From Pteria penguin (Eukaryota > Mollusca > Bivalvia > Pterioida > Pteriidae): 64,000 bases of DNA. Positions 23,836 to 35,300 of this stretch are shown here, one piece after another; within the stretch, counting starts at the first letter, position 1, and the number at the start of each line of letters is the position of its first letter. Both the position numbers and the translations under genes were made by a program. The notes beneath the pieces are model-generated. The model was not told where the DNA came from and did not search any database. It saw only the letters and a program-made list of their open reading frames with translations. The stretch is from the NCBI GenBank assembly GCA_035048485.1, contig CM068580.1, positions 41,839,585 to 41,903,584 of the forward strand. The letters run 5' to 3'.

Positions 23836-26366
23836 CAGTTCATCACTGAATGGGCAGGCAACCCTCCTACACAATCTCTCCTCATCCTCTTTCTCTCTCT
23901 CTTTCGTTTCATTTTCTTTTCTCATTTTATTCTTCCTTCCCCTTTTACCCTTTTTGTGATCCCTACAATCACATCTCAAGATTTCTCAACCAACTGTCCT
24001 TAATTTACCTAGTCCACCACCTCGCATCTGACTTTTCAAAAATATGATTTAGGTTTAAGGGGGGGGACTGAGAAGCTTCAGGATGACAGAGTCCCCTTAA
24101 TGTAGTAGGGGGCAGATACAGAAATTTAGGTTAGGGGCGTGAGTATGTACCAAAACGCGAGGGTCTAGGGTCGCGCAGGTTCCCAGCGGGTCCAGGGCAG
24201 CGCCTTGGTGGGAAGTTCATAGGGGAAATCTTTTTGCATGGTCAGGGCGAAGACAAATGCCTATTTTATTACACATTTTGAAAGTTAAATTTGCTCGAAA
24301 AATTTATTCTAGCAAAATTGACTACATTATAAGGAGATTGGGTACACAATTAATTCGTGTTGATGTCACATATAGTTTCGACTTGAATATATTTCACATT
24401 AATTAATAATAGTATCTAAATTTTTTATTACCGCTCAAATTGATAACCCTTGTTTTCCAAATGGAGGATTATTTATTATGGCAATTCTGTATACTTTCTT
24501 ATTACACTTTAACATTGTTGGGTGCGTACCGTGCCCGTGGTTAAGAATTTTACGAAAAGGGGGGGGGGGTGTTAGAAAAATCCGGAAAAGTCGTGTAAAC
24601 GCAATATCTCTCTCCTTTTTTCTCTTCTTTCTCTGTCCTTTTCCCCTTTTATTTATCTTTTTTATTTCAGTTCTTCAGTTTAAGAGGGGGGGGGGGGCCC
24701 CCCCCCCCCCCCCCCCCCCCCCGTCTAAATCTGCTACAGGCTGGTAATGGGTTAGGGTACTCACTATAACATGTACTGTGAATGCGTCTTTTAATCATTT
24801 TTATAATAATCGAAAATACTGACGTGTTTTAAAGGTTTTATGCCACTTGACCTGTACATTCCTTACGCAAACATATGCAGGGAAATGCTCTCTTTGTCGG
24901 AGGTCGAAGCACGTACGAGATGTGAGCTATAATTATCAAGATCAAGATAAGACGCCGTATCATTGGTACTCGGTCAGCGGGGGCGTGCTTTGGGGATAGG
25001 TCAATTGTAAAGTCAATCTCTTCCGCCGGTAGGAATATAACCCGGCTCGTGGCATCAGATTGGACTACGAAATTAATCTGTCCCTGCATTGCGATAAACA
25101 TGCTTCCATAGTCGGACAGAATTGTAAAGTCATGAACTATAATACTCCTACAACCTGCTTGGGATGACTTATTAACTAGGGTGAACTACACCATGACATA
25201 TTTTGTACTTTTTAACACCATCCCAAGAGAAGCCGTTCGGTAAGCAAACCCGGATTGTCTGCACAGACAGCCAAGTGCATAACCCCTACACAGAGTCTGA
25301 CCCTATGGCAGCTAGTTTATGTTTGGCCACAGACGGATTCGAAAACCGAATAAAACCATGTATGTCCAAATCTCCGATTCGATTCAGGGAAATATAAAAC
25401 AAAAGATACTGATCATTAAATTCTTCATTACGTATAGACACATTATCCAAACCTATTTTGTACATTTAGGAGAAGACGTGGATTTATGCATGAAGGTTGG
25501 TCCGGCATTTCTCCGGCAGATAATAAGACAAAGACAAACAATTCTTTTCTTGAGTAAAATATATTACATGAATTAGTTATTATGCATTAAAACTAAGTGA
25601 TGTAATATAATAAAACATGGATTATAATATGTTATGATTTAAAACAATTATAAAAATGTCTCTGACACGTCTCTAATAACTCTTACACGAATTATTAAAA
25701 ATACAAGACAATATTTATAAAACACGTGTCCCCTCCAAGATAATCTCAATTTTGTTGTCGACTTTTCAATGTCTATGTCACTCATTTCGACCAGGAGTTG
25801 TACATGACTTTGATCATTTACCCACTGACCCAAGAATCAATTTTTCTCTTTCTAGATAACAGCATATCAAAATTTGGTTTAATGTTGTTCGAAAGATACT
25901 TCAATTATCATCTGGAACCCCTAAATAATCCTACTTTCAGTCATATTCAGGAGCTGTGACCTCACTTTTTGAGAGAGGTACCCCCGGAAATAATGTATGG
26001 AATGGATGACAGAATAGAAAAAAAAAACACTCAAATACTCCAGCCATTATATGGCAAGGAAATATAAATGTGATTCCTCTTGAATATTGAATGGAACGTC
26101 ATTTGAAACCGCTTGCATTTTTAAGTCATTTATAAAAATTGTAATTGGCAGGGGAATATCCTGTAAGTTATACGAATGTATCATAAAGCCATGAAAATGA
26201 TATGGCATATAAGATCAAATATAAAAATATTATTGTAATATTGACATGATGTGAAAAAGGCACACACAATAAACATAATATATCACATTTTCAAACCATT
26301 TACGTGTATATGTACATTAATAGCTATATGCAGTATATATAGAGCTTTAATTATGAACAACCAATT
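23836..26366. other. Spacer downstream of the transporter gene
   Basis: No exon recognised. Holds G/C homopolymers (24061-24066, 24560-24570, 24686-24722), pyrimidine-rich tracts and AT-rich DNA. Confidence 0.5.
24686..24722. repeat. Poly-G followed by poly-C tract
   Basis: About a dozen G directly followed by more than twenty C. Length is unlikely to be reliable in an assembly. Confidence 0.9.
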
Positions 26367-29300
26367 TTACATCTTGGTGTCATTGAAACCAGGATTATTT
26401 ATTCCATCGCTTGACTTTTTCTCCATTTTCAAATCAATATCTTCCATATCTGCGGGTTTTCCATTCTTCTCTACAATGGGTATAGAATTGGTATTGGTTT
26501 CATCAATTTCCATTTTCGCCAAATCCTGTTCAGAGAGATGTTCTACGATTCCAGCTCCGTACGAATCACCAAGGACATTGACAGCCGTACGGAAACGATC
26601 TCTGTGAAAAGTAGTTCAGATAGGTTATGGAGCAGAAAAGTACTTTACAGAAATCGTAGCAACATTGATAGATTAATCAAGAGAAATAATTATCACATTT
26701 TATTTTATTTAGGTTTGTATGTATCTTTTGGGCATGATTGTTGGTGGACCAGACTGGCCAAACAGGAGACGCTCACCTCTGTTTGGCCCAGGCGTCATCA
26801 CTAAGTTCCAGAGGAACATCTTGTGAAGTTGTAGAGTCACAGATTTGTATTCCATATTTGATTGTGAATATGCCCATTGTGGATAAGCCCATTGTGACTT
26901 AGCCCATTGTCACTGAAGATAATGGGTCCGTTGCATATACCGAAAATTTTGTACAAATGCACAAGACAAATGCCGTCGCCATAACACTGGAATCATCTTG
27001 GCGTGGAGTAAAACAAGAAAGAGACCAAGAATCATCACTGCTTCTAATTGGCCTGTGGTATAGATTCAAATCTATGTGCAATACATCAGGTAGGTGCCAT
27101 CACTACGTGAGTGGAGTTATCTCAGTGTAAGTGTATTTTTACGTCATAACACTGGTCGTAGACATGTAAATAAAGTGCAAATCAAGAAAGTACAAGTGTT
27201 GCACAAATTGCATATATTCACAATTTTGCAAAAGTTATAAAAACGTTAATATGAGAAAAACTTACAGGAACCAATCAATAGTCAAAATCAACGCAATCTC
27301 ATCCACAGGAAGTCCGACTGCTGTGAGTACAATTGTCATGGTAACGAGACCTGCTTCCGGTACGCCTGCTGCACCAATGGCTGCGGCGGTTGACGTCAAA
27401 CTGACAAAGGCAGATAAAAGAAATGTATTAAGGATGTTCACATTAACACCGTATCAATAAATATTCAAATAGTGCCCAGTCGTTACTCGGTCAAGTCAAA
27501 GTCGGCCACTTACCTTACGACGATGACCTCTCCCACATTCAGATCTTTGCCGATATATTGAGCAATGAAAATGGAAGCCACGGCCTCGTACAAAGCAGTG
27601 CCATCCATGTTGATGGTGGCTCCAATAGGTGCTACAAACTTCGCCACCCGAATGTCCACATGGTTATTGGTACGCAGACAATCCATTGTTATAGGAAGAG
27701 TTGCAGAACTGAAACATAAAGCGATTTATCCATGATATGCAATAACATTTTATCCAAATGCTCATTTCTTCGGAGCAAATATACATTGTGTTAAATAGGA
27801 TATATACTTATTTGATATGTAGTTACTTTCGCATATGTTTGTTTGTCCGGGACCTCTTGGTTGCAAGTCAATCACCCCATCGATTGAGTTAGGACGGCTT
27901 CATGTAATATCAGAGACATAGACTACTTTCAGTAAGTAGTCTATGTCTCTGACAATATAATATGTTAAATTACTTAGTAAAATTTGTATTACTGTATTGG
28001 ATGTCTAACCTGGAGGCCGTGCTCCATGCTGTTAGAAGTGCCTTCAACATGCCGTACAGAAAGCGGTAGGGGTTCTTTCGGGTAAATACGAAGTAAATGA
28101 GTGGCAATACAATGAAAGCGTGAATGGCGAGACCTGCCAAGACGGTAGCCATATAAAACGCTAGCTGACGGAACATGGTCTCCGGATCCTCCATGGCCAC
28201 TAATTTGGATGCAATTAGAAAGATGATTCCTATTGGTGCAAACCTGGAATACAGTTATAAACAACTTTTGTTTTATAACAGAATATCAGTTTCAGTTTCA
28301 TTTATTTCTTTATGCCAGTTGGCACATCAGACAAAATACAATAATAATATGAAAAACAAGGTGAATATAATATACACATTGTGACAAATGCACATACACA
28401 CGTACACACACATACTTATATACACACACATATACACATATATCAAACATATGAGTACCATATAAATTGTCATATTGCCGTCATTATACACAAATTTCAT
28501 AATTCACATGATGTTACGCACCTCATGCCCTACAAACTAAGCTTTCCCGGAATGTTCATAATGACGTTAATCCTTGATATCTTATGTTGGGTATTTAAAG
28601 TGAGATGACATTAAACAAAATGCCTATTGCATGTTCACCTAAAGTAATTGGTAAAGAGTGCTTGGTCGCGTTGCGAAGAATTTACATAATATAAAGACGT
28701 GAAAATGGACACAGTTACACGGTTTTTATACCGAACTGAATATTTGATACATAATGGAAGTATGATACACAAATACGAAGATTATACCCATAATTAATTT
28801 GGTTTTCCTTATATAACACTATGAACATCAACTGCTTGGTCTGATTTTGTAAAATTGGGAATTTTCAAAATATTTGGCTAACCTTGATATCTTACAGAGC
28901 GTAGTTTCAAAATATGTATGAAATCGTATGCGTCGTTTTGATATAAACCTTACATGTCCAGTATCAAAATTACCGAAAACTGGCTGCTTATTGATACAAT
29001 TGAAAACTTTGTAATATACATATTCTTAATGAATTCATGGGAAATATTATAAAGCATTAAATAAAAACAAGTATTTCAGAGATATAAATCACTTTATCCA
29101 CATTCTAATAATGTGTTACCTGAATTTTGAATTACAATTTGGTTGGGCCAAATATGCCCTTGACGACCTTATACCTTAAAGGCAAAAATATATAGATCTT
29201 ATCTCTCTGTCTAAGTACACATCACAACAACCCCCAATAGTTTTTCTATAATGAAGTTTAAAAAAGTTAAAAGTTTTGTTTGAGGTGAAATGTCAAAGTT

Positions 29301-32300
29301 ACAATAAAAGTTATATTCAATCTTATTAACCATGCATGGTCGAATGACATGCGGAGAAAATGAGACTTCTGACAGTTTATCCATATCGTAGCTATTTACG
29401 ATAGCTACAATCGTCAAGTCAATAAGGAAGATCAAATTTGAAGGTGGTAATGTGTATAGTCCAATCATGTTCATAGTCCGAAATGTCCTACTTATCTAAG
29501 TCTGAAGTTTCAGATTAAGCTCTTCTAAAACAGAGCTGAAAACAACAATTAGACGAAATTATTAATGAAAGGCAGAGGGACGGACATAATCAATATCTGA
29601 CCAGTGTCCGGTGCCATAAACCAGAGACATATATACACATATATATGTCTCTGCATAAACTGAGAAAATACTTAAGTTAATCATTTCATTTTAATTTATT
29701 CCATTATCTTGAACGTTCAAATAAATTGTCATGGAGAATGGTTTGATTCTTTTTATGGATAGAATAAAACTCAGTAAAATCCAAATCCCAGTTATTCATT
29801 CATTGTTGAACAGAAGAATATGAAATTATGACTTAAATATTTTCTCAGTTAATGGTGCCGGACCCTGTTTTGCTTGCAATCCGACCAACTTGCAAAACTA
29901 CTCACACCTCATATAATTGTGTTTATGAAAATGTACGTGCATATGTTCAGACAACGGAAAATTCCTGGAAGTACACATTTATCATAATATGTATATGCTT
30001 TAGGATTTTGCTTCGTCAATATATTAATTATATTTATGTTCACTGCCTAAAACATACTAACAAGATTCCAAAATTCATATAATATGAGCGAACTCTGCAT
30101 CATCGTTAGATCGCTAAAATATTTAAGTACAAGACCTAGGACAGAAAAGTTGGTCGTAAGGTAGCCGCAAGTAGTGGCCCTAAATGAATGATATCATTCA
30201 TCCAGGGCCACTACTTGCGGCTAGTCGTAAGACTGAAATTTCTTTTACCTCAAAATTATGAACACGATAATACTGCTAAGTATTTCTTTAAGTCCTGTTT
30301 GAAAGATTCGGCATATCAGTCTTGTCACCACTTTGATCGATTTATTAGTTTCACAACAGGTTTTCAGACCATGTAAGACCAACACCGACTTGTTCAAATG
30401 CACTGTGAATGGCGGATCAAGGATTTCCGAAAGGGGAGGGCCACATTTGTATTAGCCAAGTACCATTTTGATGCCAGATCTGGAGTTTTACTTGTAAATA
30501 TGTGACGAGAAGGAGGAGGAGGGGGGGACTCTAAATCCACCACTGTATAAGTTTTTATGTTGAATTGGTGGGTTTTTTTTGTGGGGGTGGGGGTTGTTTA
30601 TTTGTTTCATGTAACGCTAAGATTATTTCTCTATATGTATGTGGTTATGGTATCTGCTCCATGCATTGTACAGAACTTCGAATCTATGCATGCAACAGAC
30701 TCTCCTGAAGCAGTGAGAGTTCTTTTTCTTTGCTTTTTTCTTTCTTACCCTTTTTTCGAAAACTTTAAACGTTTACCATGAAAATGAAGAACTTTGTCTT
30801 TTTTTCTGTCTTATTTGAAAAGCTTAACACCGTCGAACCACTAGTGGGATTCGAAGTTCTGTATTAACTTTAAAGAAATTTAATCAGATCATGTGACATA
30901 TCCCATTATTTTATATATCTTATTATCCCATCATTTTGTATAACCGTGTAACGTCTTCATACTGACCAAATTACTAAGTGAACGAGTTTCATAGTTGCCA
31001 AATGTAGACTGTCGAAGAACCGTCTCAGTGGCATACCCTCCTCGTCCATCTGTGCAATTACACCTCCGAAGAAAATGGAGAAAACTACTAAACCAAGAAC
31101 ATTCATGCCCGAGGCAGTCGTCACTGCGGGAACATCAATGTATATCGGAGCCTCAGTTGTAGCCACTGAAATATATTTATAAATCGATTGCATGCAATGA
31201 GACAGAACTGTGAGAGTTGTTTGTCATTCTGCATACACGTGTACGTGTTTTATTAGTTAATGTCAAAATAAATGAATATACTTGTAAATAAAAAGCTAGA
31301 CAAGTAAACATGCAAACAGAATATAAGCATAAGGTACAATAGATGAAGATAAGTACATGTTTATATGTTTCATATATATATAACTACGGGATCGATACTT
31401 CTATTGGTGGACTGTTCAAGAGTATCAGTATCCCAATTTCTCAATTTTCAGTACTACTGTACTGACCAAAAATGTATGCTTCGAAATTTACTGCGGTGAC
31501 AGTTTGTAAATTATTGTAATTAAAAGTTTCTAAATTACTACTAAATCTAAAGAGTACCCCTGTGTTCATAGCTGTGTCCTTGTATGAAGTTTGGCTCTTC
31601 CTGTTATTTTGCTGGGGAGGGGGTATTTCAATTTGGTAATTAGTTTGCACTTCAAATATTTTTCACACTTTCGGTCTTGATCATCAAACAAAATGCACAT
31701 ATGGTGCAAAAATGTATCCAGTTATCCATGTTCTTATACTTATTATTTGTTATACCCCCGCAAACAATGTTTGGGGGGGTAGGGGGGTTATATAGGAATC
31801 ACCCCGGGCGCCTGTCTGTATCTTGTCCGGACCATAACTTCCCCTTTTACTTTGGAAGGAAATAATATTTACACAATTGTTGTCCATGACTCAAGGATGT
31901 GTCATGATCTTTAACCATGGTCATATCTACAAGGTCAAGGTCACAGTGCACAAACAGCAAGAATTCTTGTCCGGGCCATAACTTCTTCCTTTTACTTTGA
32001 AGGGAAATAATATTTTACACAATTGTTGTCCATGATCCAAGGGTGTGTTGTGATCTTGAACCAAGTTCATATTTACAAGGTCAAGGTCAAAAAGTGCACA
32101 CATAACCATAACTTGTTCCTGATACGCTAGAGGGAGATTGTATCTTCCTGTTATGTTGGTGAGAAATAATATTTTACACAAGTGTTGTCTGTGACTCATG
32201 GACGCGTCATGACCTTGAACCAAGGTCATATCTACAAGGTCAAAGTCAGAGTGCATACACAGCCTGAATTCTTGTCGAGGCCATAACTTGTTCCAGATAC

Positions 32301-35300
32301 GTTAGAGGGAGATTGTATTTCACACAATTGTTGTCCTTGGTCCAAGGTTGCATCATGACCTTGAACTAATATCATACCTACAAGGTCAATGTCAGAGTGA
32401 ACACTTAGCCAGAATTCTTCTCTCAACCGTAACTTATGTTATGTTGCAGGGAGATTATATTCTACACAATTGTTGTTCTTGACCAAGGAGTGTGTCATGA
32501 TTGTGAATGAAGTTCATATCTACGCGCTCATGGTCACAGTGCACAAATAGTCAGAATTCTTGTTCGAGTTGAAAGTTCTTCCTATTGCGATGGAGGGAAA
32601 TTATATATTTCACACAATTGTATTCCTTGACCCAAGGGTGTGTCATGACCTTCAACCAAGGTCACATCTCTAAGGTTAAAGCAACAGTGAACAAAAACCA
32701 GAATTCCTGTTCGGGTCATAGATGCTCCCTTATACATTGGAAGGAGATTATATGTTACACAATTGTTGTTCATGACCCAATGGCATGCCATGACTTAAAG
32801 CGCTCAAAGCGAATTATCGCATGAAAACATTATAGTTATATAATCTTTTGTTTATTTCGTGTATAAAAAAGCATAGTCATCTACTTCTACTTGTGTTGCA
32901 CCAGATGTTAATCAGAGTGTGATAATCGTAACTTTAACACACATGCATCATGCAATCTGTTTTGTCATTCAAAAGACATTTTAAATGTCTCAGATTTCTG
33001 AGTAGCTATTTCTCAAAATAATTGTATAACAACCTGCATGTCTTGAGTGCATATATGGACATGCAGACGACATACTATTTACTACATATCCATTGTCGCA
33101 TATCGGTTTCGTAAATAGAATTTTAAAGTAAAATTAAGAACTGCAAAACAGTCTTTTTCATTATTATATGTAGTAAAGTACTACAGACTACAGAAAATGT
33201 GAGAAATTATAGGTGTAAATATTTATATGGTGAATTTATTCTTATCACACACGTTAGAGGGGAAGGGTGGGTGGGGGGGGGGGAGGTTTAGTTTGGGGGA
33301 AAATACACGTTTACCAGTTTTGGTGTGGATAATAATCTAATCAAAAAGACCATATGTCGTGGATTGGGGTCCTTTACATTCTTATGCAGACTTTTCCCTG
33401 AGGGTTGCACTCTAGGTAAGAACGGGAGATGGGATCTCTATGAGAGACCTCCCCTCCCCCAAAAATATTCAGGAGAGACAGGATTCTGAACCTCGTCTCC
33501 TCCTTGACTATTACTCGGGACCCCTACAGATCAGAAAAAGTATTTATTATATATATGGATGCGAAAATATTTATCCTTTTGGTTATTTGATCAGTTGTTT
33601 TGTTTTTTCTTCATTTTTTCTTTTTTTCTCATATTCTATAGCTGTGAGTGTGAATTTGGGCCAGTCTATCAAATTCATCAAATGAGAGACTATTGTCACT
33701 TTAAATGACCCTAGATACCGCTGTTACACTATGATATAATATTATTAAACTGTACTAAATCCTCTGATTCTATATTTTGCTACCCATGTCCGTTGCGGTA
33801 TTTGTCGTACGAATGAGTAAATTTTTTTTTAAATTTCACTGGAATTGCGATATTCTGTTAATTTCAAAAAAAAAGAAAAAAGACTACGACATCCTTAACC
33901 ATTAATTTCTCTTACAACTAAAGTATATAAAAGGTTCAATGTTGTGACAGTCTGGACCTTTGATTTGGTGAGCTCAGTTGGAATAAAAACTCCCAATATC
34001 CTATATGGTGTGACATCGCACACTTAGATCTTACTAGTAGTGCTGTCCATGGCTTCTGTAACATTTCCGGTCGTATTTGTCATATTCATCATAGTGGTGG
34101 GACTTAGTGTAGTTGCTATGGTAATCATCTCTTTGGAAACCACAGTTTTTGTCTGAAAAAAAATGAACAGGAGACCCACATGGGCTTATATCGTTCATCT
34201 CAGCAACTTGATCATACGAAAAAATAGAGAGGTTCAAAATTTTCTCAGTTTTGTTTCAGAATCTGATAAAAAAAAACAACACACACACACACCTACACAC
34301 ACACACACACACACAAACACACACTCACACAAATCCTCCCCTACCCCCAACACCCCCCCACACACGCACACACACAAACACACAATATTCTTCTATGTAA
34401 CTCATCTAATATTTCTTTGGAAAAGAGGGTACCTCTTTAGACATACTTTACCACGCCATACACACCCTCCCCCCTCCCACTACGCATATACAACCAGCAT
34501 AGCAATCAGTATAAGTACTCAAATGTCCCCAAATTCGAAATCCCATATCCATCCCTTGATGGGTCTGGTCGGAAAACAACAAAAAGGTGCACAGGGCAGT
34601 GACGAATGACTATTTCATTTATGCCAAGTTTCACCAAAATTCCTTCAGTTGTTCTGAAGAAGATGAAAACGTTAAAAGCTGCAGTTGGACGATCGACGAA
34701 CGCATTACTGACTATATAGCCGAGGCTCATCGGGATCTTCTATTCAGGTTAGCTAAAATTCACAAAGTGCACATTACCAGACACAGGTGAAAATGACACT
34801 GGAATGGATATACGTTGTCGATATTCGTAGGTAGATATCTTTTATAATCATAGTATATACATATAGCATGTGATAATATGTGAATATCCAATGCTTCGAA
34901 TTTGAGTTTATGTTTTAACAAAAGCGCGCGTTGGTCAAATTACAGTTAGAAATCTATTGTTATCAAGGTTTGCAACATACCTTCTGGAAACATGCTGTTA
35001 GCAAGTTATTCGGAAAACAGTTCCTAAAAGTAAAAATATACTATGAAAAACATGTTTACAGTTAAGAAAACCGGCAAGTTAAGAAAAAATACGCCTGATG
35101 AAGAGGAACGACGGTTTTGCTACCATCTTAATGATGTCATCAACCAGATACAAAAAGAAAGTGGAGAATTCTAAAATATTTTTTTTTTGTTTTTATATCA
35201 ATTATTGTTCCCGCGATGTAGCATATATTACTTCCCGCTGAAATGTCCCTCTAAAGAATGACCCCCCCCCTCCCCGGAATAAACAAGACTCGGACGTAAA

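Noticed and set aside
24838..25101. 87-aa minus-strand open frame
   Set aside because: No domain, no codon pattern and no splice context supporting a gene.
25648..25680. Another CAGAGACATA mini-palindrome (GTCTCTGACACGTCTCT)
   Set aside because: The arms are in direct, not inverted, order and there is no 7-bp flanking repeat.
31927..32426. Minus-strand open frames with repeated DLVQGHD-like peptides
   Set aside because: They lie in a 147-bp (49-codon) tandem array inside a transporter intron and mirror the repeat period.
34163..34609. 148-aa Thr/His/Pro-rich open frame
   Set aside because: Translation of a CA microsatellite in a degraded Helitron-like copy.
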